A DNA stretch of 64,000 bases from Epiperipatus broadwayi (taxonomy: Eukaryota > Onychophora > Udeonychophora > Euonychophora > Peripatidae): the NCBI GenBank assembly GCA_028023455.1, contig JAQFVV010012509.1:1984001-2048000 (forward strand), in the 5' to 3' direction. The notes under the pieces were generated by a model. That model had not been told where the DNA came from. It saw only the letters and a list, made by a program, of their open reading frames with translations, and ran no database searches. Positions 38,532-51,724 of the stretch are shown here, one piece after another. A program made the position numbers and the translations under genes. Position 1 is the first letter of the stretch. Every line of letters starts with the position of its first letter.

Positions 38532-39953
38532 AGTTGATGGTCTCTTTTTATGCGGTAGATAGCCGCATAAAAGAAATTGCACAAAAGTAAACTTAACTTA
38601 CATTGAAAAATGTGGGATATGTTCCATAATTTTCAAAAAATCATATAAAAGCAAAGCAACAAGGTAAAATTACTTTAAAATTCACATAAAAAAAATAAGG
38701 AAATAAAGTATGACTAATAAAAAAATTTCAAATATTTGAAAAAAATTGATATAATATTTTTTTATGTGTAATTTATTTTACATTTTTTCATACATATTTT
38801 AATCATTGTCGCTATTTGACAATATGCAGGTACGTTTGTGAACTGATAAGAAATCAGATTCTTCACAAGAGGAAATACAATTACTACCAACTTCAGTCTC
38901 GTGCTCTGTTTAATTAATCAAACAGGTGCATCAACAGAAAATTTTCATTCACATCTTCAAGTTGCTCTAAAACCATCAATTTTTGCTTTACCATAGCGAT
39001 TTTATGGTCTTTTTCAAGCTTAAAATGTACCGTAAGGCGCTGATTTGTTGTTGCTCATTTTGAACCAAAGAGGATGCTTGACAAGAATTTTGACAGCTCC
39101 CAAGTTCTTTGTTTTGATATTCAAAACGAAAATGTATATTTTAGACTTTTTTTTTCGTATTTTTTTACATATTATAAATTATTTTGATAAAATATGCTGA
39201 AAATATAATTATTTTAGAAATATAGTTAAGATTTTAGTAAAAAAATTTTACTTTTACACGAACATAAATTGAGAAAGAAATCAACTTTGTATGCAGCATT
39301 TTCTAATAGGTTACAAACGTTCTTTTTAGGGTCTCTGCTATAGAATATATTTATAATTATAATTAGAAATTTATTTTTTAAAAAACTTTCATTTACTTTC
39401 ATAATCTGACAAATTATTAATTTGCTTTTTACAAACTAATCTAATATTAAAAGAATATATTTTTATTGCTGATTCTGTACTTCAACCAATCAAAAGTTTA
39501 AAACTTTAATTCACTCAGCCAATAAAATTAAAAGTTAATGGTTTTCTGTTGACAATGTAATCAGTGATTAAACTTTGAGACGATGATTTTACTAATTATT
39601 TATGAAGTTCGCGATTTCCAGACATACAACTATTTAGCTTTCATGTCATTAACCAGAAAATGATTGTCCAATTGATTAGAAAATTGAAGACTTTCTCGAA
39701 TCATTTTTGCTGTGAAACAAACAGGTTCCACTTCTGTTTCATTATCTTTTTCTAAATCTTCTACATTTTCTTAAATTTATTCCTAACAGGCATTTAAAGT
39801 ATGTAAAATGTAATATGTTTATATAAAACGGGGAAATACCGATTTTAAGTGAAATATGAACTTCTTTATCGCATAAAAGAAAACAGCATAAAAAGATATT
39901 AATAAGAAACATGAATCGCATTAAAAAAATCTGCACAAAAAGAGACCCGGGTG
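38532..39953 (+). mobile_element. Tc1/mariner-like MITE family, long variant
   Basis: The left end is decayed (GGTCTCTTTTTATGCGG) and the right end clear (AAAGAGACCCGGGTG followed by TA). The outer sequences match the MITEs at 7847 and 27793. The middle (about 38900-39600) is extra and matches the repeat at 6040-6790, with its CCAAT boxes. It may be a longer progenitor or a MITE carrying another repeat. No transposase frame is visible. Confidence 0.7.
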
Positions 39954-40137
39954 TATTTGATAGGAATTAATGGAATTTCTCTGTGTATTTTTATGAATAA
40001 TTTTCAACTGTAATATAATGAAAGTACTAATTAAAAATGGGCATTTTAAAGTGAAATTATGATACTTTGTATCTGTCTCAAACACTTTAAAAATGATTTT
40101 TTTTTAGTTTATTATCCAAGTTTATTTAGGGATTGTA

Positions 40138-40237
40138 GACTATGCAGTATAATAGTTTATATATGTGAAAATTGATATAATAATTTCGACTATACAGTAT
40201 AATAGTTTATATATGTGAAAATTGATATAATAATTTC
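40138..40237. repeat. Tandem duplication, period 50 bp
   Basis: Two 50-bp units (40138-40187 and 40188-40237) differ at one position near the start (GACTATGCAG versus GACTATACAG). It is a recent local duplication. Confidence 0.88.
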
Positions 40238-40994
40238 CCAAGTATTTTTATGATCAAATAAGATTTTCCTATTAAGAATTATAGATTTTAAATAGATTTA
40301 CACAGATTTATAGATATCAATGTTCAAAATTTAATAGAATTTCTGTATGTATTTTTATAAATAATTTTTATCTATAAAAATAAAACCAATCAAAATTTTC
40401 TATATAAAATCTGTAACTCTTTATAGGAAGGTCTTATTTGATTGTGAAAAGATTTGTATAAAGTTGTCATATTTCCAAACTTTCATATGTATAATATATT
40501 GTCTAAATTACAATCTCTAAATTTGGATAATAACTTAAAAACAAATTCATGTTTTTTATATAGTATTTCAGACAAATAGCATTGTTAGTTGGTGTGATTA
40601 TTTGCAGTGGCTATTTTTAGTTTAGAACTTTGTTTTATTATATCATGGCTGAAAAATGTTTATAAAACTATTTAGAGAAATCCTTTTAAATTTCTAAAAT
40701 TTAAAAGTATGTAAATTAATTAACTAAAATGTTCTCTTTTATACATATGATTGTTAGTTAAAATAATTCATTAAAGTTTTCACTTTTTTTTTTTTTTTCA
40801 TTTACATTTTTCGTTACCATAAATGTTTTAACCTTGCATTCTACATCTTTGTATTTGAAACTATATAAATATTTTATTCATAATCTTTCAGGAACAAAGA
40901 ATGATAAAAATTTAGCTTACTCAAATTTTAAGATCTATTTAAATAAATTCACATAATAATTCTATCATTTTAATCTTGTTTTTTGTGTGTATTC

Positions 40995-41068
40995 ACCCAG
41001 AGATAGAGTGATAAACTCAAGATCTAAAGATTTCTGGATTGAGGTTCAATCTGTCACTTTTACTGCTT
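40995..41068 (+). repeat. tRNA-derived SINE head (family D)
   Basis: CACCCAGAGATAGAGTGATA resembles an A-box region. ACTCAAGATCTAAAGATTTC follows, then a B-box-like GAGGTTCAATCTGTCAC. The wording 'ACTCAAG..TCTAAGG..GGTTC' is shared with 51725-51800 and with the - strand at 60725-60811. The tRNA arm structure is degenerate, so this is a SINE relic and not a tRNA gene. Confidence 0.6.
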
Positions 41069-42841
41069 TAATTTCATATGATCTTTTAAATAATTAACAT
41101 TTGATTAGTTTTTATATATCATTTCATTTTATTAAAAAAAAATTATAATTTATTTAGAAAATAATTTAATTGATGCACAACTTTTTCATGATCAAGATTC
41201 CTATTATCACTTTTTTTTTTTGATTATGGTTGGGGGGTCCTGAAAAACTAAAGCAATCATTTCTGATTTTTTCATTAGTATTTTTTAGCTGTTCTGGAAT
41301 ATTAATATGCTGATATAACAGTTGTCATCTTATATGAAACTTGATTTTCCACACCTAAATGAATAAATAACATCACCTTCAACATATTATTTCACAGTGG
41401 TTAATGTATTGTGATTTTCTGATCATGTTTAATATATTCTAACAAGAATTTGAATGTAATAAAGATAAACTGTTATCAGCAAGTATTGACTCTCTAGGAT
41501 AAGGAATAGCATCTCAAAAATCTTTTCAGACTCACGTTTATAAAAACTGTGTGATAAAGTTGAGATTGATTATTATATTAATCAAAATAACAGTGAAATT
41601 GATTTTTAAATTTGTTTTTGATATTCTTATACTCTTATCTTAATCTATATAATAATATTATCATGCAAATATGATTTTTTGAGCAACATTAAATATTTTT
41701 CATGATCTCTCAATGTGTGGTTTGGACCTGGAATATGATTTTTTTTAGTTATATTATTTAAGCGATTCTGCCAGTATAGACATAATACAAACAGATATGA
41801 AAGATAAGTATTCACAAAAATAATAATAATAATTAGTGAAACTATTATTCATTGATAAAGAATGAAATTTATTTTAAATTTAATTTTTAGTATTTGTTTA
41901 CAGGCAATTACCAAAATATTGTTTCATATTTTTTTTTGTACTATACACATACATATGAGTCTAGGTATAAAGATTCAGGAATAGTTGAACTAAGTAATTC
42001 TTTATAAATATATTTTTAATACATTTACACATATCAGCTTGAAGATAGGTTGAGATAATTAAACAATATAATATTATAATTAAGTAATGATCTGATTATT
42101 ATTAATAATGGTATTTGTTTTTTATTATTTGCATAAAACTATGAAAACTTCTGTATTTTTGTGAGTACTTCCTTATATACCTGTTGGAAATTATTTACTA
42201 TAAATAATTTTTAAAACTATTTTCATTTTATTTTACATGGAAATTATATGAAAATTTTTTTTGTAACACATATAGCAAATTATGGCCATTTGAAATAAAT
42301 TTTAAAATTAAGAATCTTAAAACATTAAAGGGAAATGCATTATATTTAATCAATATGAATAAGTTATAATAGTGAAATTTATCTGAACATTCTTTCATTT
42401 AAACTTTTGAAAAAGTTTTTTTTATTTTTAAATTTCTAAAATTGGAGATATACATTTTTTAGTATACTTCAAATGGTGTTAAAATAAATTTTACTTGACA
42501 TATTACATGTAACTTATATAATACTTTTATATATGATCACAATTAATTTTAGAAATTAACAATAAATTTTTTTTTAAAGGAAATGGTAATTAAGAATTGC
42601 TTTAGTTTGTATATATTACATGTATGTGTATATTTGCAAGTAAACATTTATATATTTAATATAGGTTTTGCAACGTTAGTAAGAGTAATTTTTCAGTATA
42701 CAGAAAAAAAGATTTGTTTGTAAAAATATATAATTTTTAAGAATTCCTATGTACTAATGTTAAAAGAAAATTATAGTATTTTATTTTAAAAATTATTTTT
42801 AAATAATTTTTAAGAAATTTATATGTGTTTATACAAATTAG

Positions 42842-43027
42842 ATCGATATCGTAAAGTAGAAGAGGAGGATGAACCAGAATGGTTTTCAGGAGGTCCTTCC
42901 AGTCAGTCAGAAACCATTGAATTACGAGGATTTGAATCTTTACCAGAAGAAAAATTTGGAGAAGATGGTGGAGAAATTGATGATGAAGAATATGATGATA
43001 AACATAAAATTAGTTCAAAATCTGAAA
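42842..43027 (+). CDS. EIF4ENIF1: 4E-T exon d: Cup homology block (DDX6-binding)
   Basis: Acceptor ACAAATTAG and donor GAAA|GTAAGA; 186 nt; phase 1 at both ends. The peptide includes RYRKVEEEDEPEWFSGGP and then SQSETIELRGFESL. This is the Cup homology domain, whose Trp (EWF), IEL (SETIEL) and FDF-like (GFESL versus GFDDK in vertebrates) elements contact the second RecA lobe of the helicase DDX6 (family knowledge). An acidic tail with EIDDEEYDDK follows. All key residues are visible, so DDX6 binding is probably retained (inference). The antisense and +2-frame ORFs over this exon are shadows. Confidence 0.96.
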
Positions 43028-43679
43028 GTAAGAGTTTTTGAAAAGTTTTGGGATTATGCTTTATATTTACACCTACACATTTAACATGAATGAGGGTGTG
43101 CATTGGTAGCTTGATCTACTATCTTTTATACAGTAAGTGAAAATTATTGTTATTTTCATTTGTTCCATTAAAGTAGGAGGGGAGGGGTGTTGATTCTATT
43201 ATTTTTATTAAGTTAATATTTCAATTAAAAATTAAAAAAAAAAATTTAATATATTTTCACTATTAACATACATTGTACTAAATTTCAATATTTTAAATTG
43301 ATAATTGTATTGTTTTTTTGTTTTTTTTTTGTCATAAATATATAGGTACACAATCATATACTGTAAAGCTTTTTTCACAATTTTTCATTATACATATATA
43401 TTAAATAAGTTCTTTTGGAAAAATACACAATGTCTTGAAACTTGTTGCAATAAATTTTATTTTAGAAGATATGTTTTATGTATTTGAAATAACTAAATCG
43501 TATTTTTAAAGTATAATAAATGTAGCAACTTTCAAATGATGAGCTTTTTCATAATAAGTTTTTATTTATCAGACTATAACTTAAAATAACCACTAAAGTA
43601 TGTTCTTTTAAGACACATCAAACTTTTAGCAAGTATCTTATTAAGTCAATTATTTTATATAGCGCGATGTTTTACTAAC

Positions 43680-43894
43680 TGTAATATTTTAAACAGCATT
43701 AAACTGTTGCACATGCGCTTTGGATTTTTAACTATAAAATGAATGAATACAAACACTTCAAACACATGATAAAGTCTTTGGAAAAGATCTTTCCAAAGAC
43801 TTTATCATGTGTTTGAAGTGTTTGTATTCATTCATTTTATAGTTAAAAATCCAAAGCGCATGTGCAACAGTTTAATGCTGTTTAAAATATTACA
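43680..43894. repeat. Perfect inverted repeat, 105-bp arms, 5-bp spacer
   Basis: The left arm 43680-43784 and right arm 43790-43894 are exact reverse complements, separated by AGATC. The inner stem reads AAAGTCTTTGGAAA/TTTCCAAAGACTTT; the outer part includes AACTGTTGCACATGCGCTTT. Similarity fades right outside the arms. It has no coding potential and lies 650 bp after exon d in intron 4. It could be a foldback element, a hairpin-RNA source, a replication snap-back or an assembly artefact. Confidence 0.95.
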
Positions 43895-46640
43895 AGTAAC
43901 TTATTGTAAATATGTTGATGTAGTGATATCTGCCTATTAATGAGAACTTCAAAAATATATTGATGCATTTTTTTCTTTCTTTTTAATCTACATTATTTGA
44001 TAGGCTTATTCTAAAATTACTTTAAAAAAAAATACTGAATTTAGCATTCAAAAGTTGTAATACGATCTTTTTTGTATATGTCTATATATATAGATATAGA
44101 AAACTTATTGGCTACCAAATCTGAAGTTTCATTTAAAGCTCTTTGAAATCTATGCTGCCATTTTGAAGTTAAAAAAAAAATTACAACAGATATAATTTGT
44201 AACATATTCAGTTTGAATACAATAAATATAAAAGTATCTCCATTGTTAGAAAGAGGAAATATGAAGACACATAATGAAGCTGAAAAAATAATCATTAACT
44301 TAAAAAAAAAAAATTTAGAAAAAAAAAGATTTTTAACACTTTTAAAAGTGCTTATTTTTACGTAGGTTCACAAATTCTATAAATTTTGAAAGGTAAATGT
44401 TAAAATGACATTTTTATAGATAGCTTCATCACCTTCCTCTTAAAATTTAGAAGAAAAAAAGATATATAATATGTCTTACCTGAGATAATTATTCATTATT
44501 AAATCTGCAAAAAAGTATTTGCTGGTGATTTTCATTTTTACTAGCTGATCCAGATTTTGTATTTCTTTGTAATGGAAAAAAAAGAAAATGTAACAATAAA
44601 TATTGTATATCATTCATTGTACATCAGATATTATACGAAGGGAACTTCAGTAAACTAATTTATCAAAAAATAAAATTAATTTTAAAATAATTGCAAAAAA
44701 TTAATAGAAATTACCTATAAAAGAGGAAAGAGAAAAAGTGACAGGCTGAAAACCTAAAAAGTTTTTTTCAGAGTGCATGTATATCACATCTCTACACATG
44801 ATAATAAATGAACAAGATTTTTTTTTTTCCCATTTAATGCAGTATAAAATGTTAATGAATAGCGAAAATACTGGTGCTTCTTATTATCTGTCTTATATTT
44901 CATTTGCCTTTGTGGAAATTCTGAATAGTTTACTGTGTAGATGGCTTTATGTTAGGGAACTTATGATCAGTTGTTATAAATATGATTATAAGCATAACTT
45001 GCAATGAATTATATTTGTATAAAAAAGTAGAAAAAATACCTAACATTGCAAACAAATGAAATATAATTACTTATGTGTAGATGACAAAGTTACATGATTG
45101 AGATACATACTCTACACACATACGAGATACTGTTTGCAGCAACAGATATGACAATGAAATAAATTTGATTTTTCATTATAATCATTACATACAAAAAAAA
45201 ATATAATATTTTTATAAACAAGTAGAAAATAACTAGATTGAAAAAAGTATAGAGATAAAATTGCTTAAAGAGTAGGTAGAAAACACATACACACACACAT
45301 ATATATATATGTATCGAAACATAAAAGAAATTTATTTTAGAGCATAAAACAAACAATTATATATGTTGTAAATTATTTATATATGAAAAATATATAATTA
45401 CAGCTTATAGAAAGCATTACCTTTGATATTTTTTTTATACATTACAAACATTTTAGTTTCTAATCCCTCTGGCTTACATATATGTGTCCACATTTATAAC
45501 TGTTCCATTGGAAAGAATAAATCACTGTTCATTCTTTTCTGTGACATTTAAAAAAATAAAGAAAGAATAAACTTTTTACTAAAATTGTTATTAAAAAAAA
45601 AAAGTTACACTACCAGAAACAGGACAAAATAAGAAAAATAATAATTTATTTCCCATGCACAAACTCCGTGTGTTATAATAGTTTGAAGTCTATGACTGGT
45701 CAAAATTATAAAAAAAGGGATTTCTGACATGTAAGGTTTTAAAAAAGCATTTTCCAAAGTTGCAATTTTTATTGAAATATGATTTTGATAAACATATCAG
45801 CATAAGGTTATTACTTTTTCATTTTATTTCAGTCTCTATTTTATAGTAAAAAAAAATTGTTTTCTTGGTTATTTATTAACTAAGTGCAGTTTTTAAGGAA
45901 AATAATAATATATATTACAATAATTGATGTAATTGTTTAGACACCTTTTAAATTTTTTTAAAATAATGATTTGTTTGAAAAATTAGAAAAGTATTAAAAA
46001 CAAACCGACATTTTTTTTTAATCTGTGAAAAGTCAAAAAAGTTAAGTTTGAAATTTTTTAATAATCATTATTTGAGAGATAAATTACTGCAGTACATCAA
46101 AATAATAATTGAAAAGATATTTATGCCTGTATAAGTCCTCTAAATTGTGATGGTTATTTGATAACTCCAAAATAATAGTAATACAGATAACTTCAAAAAT
46201 TTCTTTGGCTTATTACTATTAATATTGCTATTGACATTATTATTAAAATACTAATAGCAATATAGATTCACCACCTTATATAGCAAATTTTACAAATCCA
46301 AAAAGTCTTTTAATAGTTTTATAGTGTTTGAAATACTCATAGCAATTTTTAAAAAATCAGTTTTTTATTTAATTTTAAAAATATACACTTGCATAAAGTT
46401 AACTTTTCAAAGGAGCAACACACTGATAAAATACATAATATTGTAAACAAGTGAATAAATTAGAAAATAGGATTAATAAAACTATTTATATTAGTGTACA
46501 CATAATGGTAAAACGACTTATACTCCTGACAAACTTTTAATATAAATTTGTACGTGTGTGCATGCACAGATTTTTATATTTTGATATATTTTAAAGGAAT
46601 ACAATTTTAAAAGGTTTAGATAAATTTATTGTTTTATTAG
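43895..46640. other. Rest of 4E-T intron 4, AT-rich
   Basis: No gene, RNA or transposon recognised. An AC/AT microsatellite lies at 45285-45310. The ORFs at 44777-45007 and 45090-45356 are low-complexity chance frames. Confidence 0.4.
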
Positions 46641-46682
46641 GGTGGAGTGAAAGTGGTGATGGAAAATCATCATCCATCCCAA
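46641..46682 (+). CDS. EIF4ENIF1: 4E-T candidate symmetric microexon
   Basis: A 42-nt candidate exon between a T-rich tract ending TTTTATTAG and a GTAAAT donor. Joined to exon d it reads (R)WSESGDGKSSSIP plus one carried base, with no stop, and hands phase 1 to exon f. Both neighbours also join directly in frame, so the exon is optional from the frame point of view. The hydrophilic Ser/Gly composition fits the disordered linker after the Cup homology block. The GC-richer, stop-free island stands out from very AT-rich surroundings. There is no recognisable conserved motif, so the call rests on splice signals, phase and composition. Confidence 0.6.
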
Positions 46683-46998
46683 GTAAATTAAATTTAAAAT
46701 TTTCAAAAAGTATAATATTTAAGATATATCATATTAAAAACATGTTAAACTAATGTTCAATATCCAAAAATATATAAGCAATTTTATATATTAAAGAAAT
46801 GTTATATATTCCAGAGAGCATGAGATCTCATTGAGATCAGCCAGCAAAATCAGAAGAGATTAATTAAATCCTTAGAGTTACACGATTAACTATACATTAA
46901 CCAGTATTATAAGTAAATACCAGTAATTCTCAAAAATAAAAGTAAAGACTTACATCACCATGAATGATCAATCAAAATAAATCAATACAGTAAATCAA

Positions 46999-47072
46999 CA
47001 GTACATCCTGTGACTGGATTTGAAATGGGTCTCCTATAGACCAGGCTAACTATTGAGCCATTGCCAGCTTGA
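46999..47072 (-). repeat. tRNA-derived SINE head (family C), copy 2
   Basis: The - strand reads TGGCTCAATAGTTAGCCTGG (A-box region), then TCTATAGGAGACCC and a B-box-like CATTTCAAATCCAG. It matches 9290-9366 closely. The flanks, including a GATGATGATGATTGATTAT stretch at 47131-47149, may be more of the SINE. Confidence 0.65.
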
Positions 47073-47279
47073 GATAAACAAAAAAAATGTAGTCAGGGGC
47101 TTTAAAGAATATAATCTTATGCACCAATCAGGATGATGATGATTGATTATCGCTGGGTGCCTCTTAAGCAGTAAATACATCCCCATTTATATATCAGCCA
47201 TTATACCCTAATTTATCTCAGAAGAACACAAGCTCAAGTACTGTTATGGTGACCAAGAGATGATGCAATACAATTTTTA

Positions 47280-50140
47280 ACAACTGAATTCAAGTTTATT
47301 ACTAAAAATATTAAAAAAAAATGATATCAAGGTCTTTAGAATATGGCTATACATATAAATTAAGTCTTCTGATTTTGATTAATATACAATAAAACAAATT
47401 ATCACATTTGTAATTTACAAAATTACTACACACAGTTCAAGTTATTACATTATGATTTACATGATTAATACACTAGGTTTACTTAAAACCCATTCAACAC
47501 ACAGGCATGTGGCTTGATATAAAATGAACATATTTGCATTGACATTTAATAAAAGTATAAAAATTAAAATTTATATATAAGTGTCTATTTGACACACATT
47601 GGATTTGCAATACATTTGACATACATACGCACACATACATGTGTGTGCATGTAATTTCTGAACATTATTTAAATTCTCCTACTATAATACATGATTAAAC
47701 TTTTTAACTTTTTTTTTTAATAATACAAATACTTTATGCTAAGTTTACTTAAACCGCATATATATATATCCACATATCAGTGTGATATATTAATTTATTT
47801 ACCTAAAATATTTGATTTCTTATATAAAATACAATAAATGATTAAAATTTACTTATATGTGTTGTTTAATGTAAAAACAAAATTCAATTTATTACATTGT
47901 GGTTTTCAATACCTCTTAATAGGTTCATTTACAACATATATATATAATCTGCGCACATATGTGTGGTACAACAATTGATTAATTATATAAATGAATTTCA
48001 TTTTCTATTGTATTTGATAATAGCAAAAACTCATTTTCCTTTTTGTTGAACAAGATTTAATATATATGTGGTGCATGCATTCACACATTGACATTTATCT
48101 ACTATAGTTCGTTACAATATATTTTTCATAGTTAATTTCTTGGTTAAAATACATTAAATTCACACATACACGTGTGTATCAATAAACTATAGATATAATT
48201 TAAAATTAGTTATCAAATTCTATCTTTACTGATTACAGTTTCTTTCCTTTTTAAACAGAAATAAAGTCAATTTTTTTTTTTTTGACTGTTTGTGAAAGTT
48301 CCTTTTTTGACAGGTCACCCTCAAGATTTATTAGGTAATACATTTGCAAGTTTATTTTAATACATACAAAATTATCTGTGTTTGTTTCACTTTTAAAATG
48401 TCTTTTTTTTTTTTAGTAAATAAAAACAAATCATTTTATAAATCTCATTTTTAAAATGTCATTTCAGACCAAAGAATATTAAAATAAAATAACTTACTGT
48501 ATATACACACAATGTGTTTATCTGTGGTTTTTGGTCCATCATCAAAATAAACATAATCCAGGCAATTATCAGCATCAGGAAAGGCATTCAAGTAATTTTT
48601 TGGCATGCTGTGAACTTTCTTCTCTCTAGGGTTTGATGAGCTTCAGGCCAGCAAACTGGCTTGTCATTTAAGGCTAATGATTGATTTGAAGTGACTCTGG
48701 TTTCAGGTGAATCAAAACTCCTCCATAGAACCAATAGACTGCTGCAGGATTTCCTGCCTTGACTTCAGCTACATCTCATGGGAGCTCTATAAATCTGCCA
48801 GTCATCTATCTCTGGTTAGCTAAAACCAACTGCTACAAGCTGCAACAAAATATAATCAATTTGGCCACTGCTTCTCAAAAATATTAAAACCCAAATTTTG
48901 CAGCTAACTCATAGCTAGCTGTTTCTCTAAAATTTTAAGCCAGACTGAAACCATATTTCTATACAAATATTTTATAGACTTTGATTGGGTGATAAAAACA
49001 TATTTAATTAAAATAATGTTTTTTTTATCTCTCTAATCCCTTTTGAAATCAAATTTGAAATTTTTATCAAAGTATAATATATATGTTTTTGCTTAGATAG
49101 AGCAATTTAATAATTAATTAAAAGATTTCAAAAATATCATACTTGTTTTTAAATTTCAAAATCAGAATAATAATAATAATAATACAATATTAATATTTTT
49201 ATAGACCTTTTTAAATGTTTTAATTTATAATAAAATTCTGTTTTAAATCCAGTTATTTAACTCTTTACAGTTATTATTCCAAATGAAATGTAGAAAATAA
49301 TTTTTGTGTGTGTCTATTTCTACTTTTCCTTTTTATATATATATAGGCACGCACACAACTGTTGCTGTGTGCCATGTAACCCAATCGGTTACAGCATATG
49401 TAATTTTATGAAGTGTAAAATACTTTATTTAAATATATTTTTAAATGTTATCTGTAATTTTAAAATAATTTTATTCTAATGGGTTATAAAATTTGTTCAA
49501 AAGTTGTCTGCAAGCATAAATCTATAGTAACATGGAGGAAACTTTTCACAAAATGCTAGAATAATGAGGAAATTCGAATGAAGTTAAAACCTATAAATAT
49601 ATATGGATGAGAGGAATCTTTTCATTGCAAGTTATATTGTTTAGTGTTGTTTGTACATAGTAGGGTATATCCTATAATCATTTGTCTCATTTAGGCAAAT
49701 GCATTTCTCTAAACTGTCAAAATGAATATCAAACACATCTGAAAAATTTCATCATAGCAGAATACATGAACAAAATGAAATTTAAATATTTTTTTCGAAA
49801 TGGAAATTTTTGAACTACTTTGAAATTTTAACCTTAATTTAAATATCTGCTAATATAGTTAAAAGCAAATATTGAAGAAATTATTGTCTAATCGATACAT
49901 TCCAATTCATTGTTGATGGTGTGTGTTTTAGAAATCAGACTAATCTTAGATTTTAAATTGAATTTGCACACAATTGGTATGGCTTACAATACGGTCTTAC
50001 ATCATTCTCTTTATATTTTATTATGAGTGCAAAGATGTATGTAACTTGTTTGTATGATAAAGTTCAGATTTTTTTAAGATTTTGTTCTTGAAAAAAAAAA
50101 ATGTTACTTTTTTTTTTAGATTTTAGCTTTTGTAAATAGG
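47280..50140. other. Intron 5 sequence with one non-AT-rich patch
   Basis: Mostly AT-rich with AT, AC and GT microsatellites. The patch 48500-48940 has even composition. On the - strand one frame stays open for about 40 codons (FDSPETRVTSNQSLALNDKP and onward), and this may be a transposon piece, but I cannot name it. No exon fits the 4E-T phases here. Confidence 0.3.
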
Positions 50141-50153
50141 TTTAATTGCATAA

Positions 50154-51460
50154 AATGGAAAACTTCATGGAATTATCTGATTCTGAGTTTGGCATGGATT
50201 TTTTTGTAGACAATCTGTGTGTTTTAGAGTTATTGCTTTCTGGCAGCTCATCTGATGAGTATGTATCTTCTGATAGCTCAGACAATAATGAAGCTGCAAT
50301 TCCTAAAAAAAAAAATAAAGGGGATGAAGAAGTCATCAGAATAAGCATGGTAGCTGGTCCCAAGCAATAGACCTTCATTACAACCAAATTTGTATTCACT
50401 TTTGGACAATAACATTTGCAAGTCACACATACCTATCGGAAATTTCACAGTCTCTAAGTGTAAATTTTCCAACCACCTGAGAGTTTAGTATTAGGCATTG
50501 TCTTAATTTACTCTTTGTTCTTTGAGAAAAAATTATATGATTATATATGCGGGGAAACTAATAAGTATGTTAAAAAGAATGGAAAAAAATTTTGAATTGG
50601 TCAATCTATTACCCCATCAATAGGCAGCATTTTTGTCACAATAATTAATATTTACATTTTAATATATGTGACTAGATTGTCCTTTATTTGGTCAAAAAAA
50701 GCATTAAAACATTAACCAGAAAAAGTTATGACTCGCAATATTGGTTATTTGAGCTAATTTACATTTCAATGATAAAAAAAAGATACCAATCATTACTAGT
50801 AAAGAGCATAATAGAATTTATAAAATATGCCAATTATTGATTACTGAAATATTAATTTCAAAACTGCATAATGCATAAACAAGTTCCAGTTTATGATGAT
50901 ATTACCAAATTTGAGAGTCATAAGAGATATGTGTACCATATGGAGTTGTACACAGGCAGAGGTGAAACTTCAGATGCATGCGTAAGTCTGGGATCTTGAG
51001 TTGTGCTATCAGTTATTTTGCCACATCTTGCAAACAGAATCATATTGTTTTTTTGTAAAGATATTTTACAAGTGTACAATTTGCCAAAGAACTATTTGCA
51101 AACCAACTCTTTTGCTGTGGTATGCTCAGAGCTGATAGGATGGGTATTCCAGACAGCATCCGTGAAAAATACAAAAACTATATAAAGTTAAAAAGAGGAG
51201 ACTTCAATTATGTAATTGATAAAAACAGTGGTTTTGAATATTTAGTTTGGACAAATAAGAACCCTATTGTTATGCTCACTGATGCTTATCCACCATCTGG
51301 AAATAATAGGGTTATCGAAAACATAAAGATGGTACACAACATTTATATCCATAGCTACTTGCAATTAAAAAGTACAATTGCTTTATGGGTGGTGTTTATT
51401 TAGCTAATCGGAAGCAAATGCAGTACGGCAGGGATAGGAAGTCCAAACGATGGCTAAAGC
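50154..51460 (+). pseudogene. piggyBac transposase remnant 2
   Basis: It starts with ATG and an acidic, Ser/Asp-rich N-terminus (SGSSSDEYVSSDSSDN followed by PKKKNK), usual for PGBD proteins. The middle is broken. From about 50880 a frame gives YDDITKFESHKRYVYHMELY, then TGRG and a VVLSVILPHLANR part (51003 on). After a frameshift comes LRADRMGIPDSIREKYKNYI, KLKRGDFNY and VWTNKNPIVMLTDAYPP. In PGBD transposases these are the 'YTG(K/R)G', 'LPKxYLxTNxFAxGTxRxDRxGxP' and 'D/N' tail segments. There are several stops and two frameshifts. It is in the same orientation as 4E-T. Confidence 0.82.
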
Positions 51461-51724
51461 ACTTATTCTAGCATTATTAAAATTTATCAATTTATGTAGT
51501 TTGATATAACCTACAAATTCAAGTATCTGCGCATAGGCAGATACTTGTCTATGTATACAAAGAAGGAGTCACTGCATAAACAAAAATTGTTATTAATTCT
51601 TCTATTATTCAAAGCAAATTACTTTGCCATAGGTTTTTTTTTTAATATTATATATTGAATAAAATATAATTTCATACTGAATGCATAAACATTTTTCAAA
51701 ATTTGCCTGTAAATATTTTTTCTA

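Noticed and set aside
42869-43103. ORFs in other frames and on - over exon d
   Set aside because: They are shadows of the conserved 4E-T frame and carry no domain.
44777-45356. Two ORFs of 76 and 88 codons
   Set aside because: Low complexity, no domain, opposite strands in AT-rich DNA; expected by chance.
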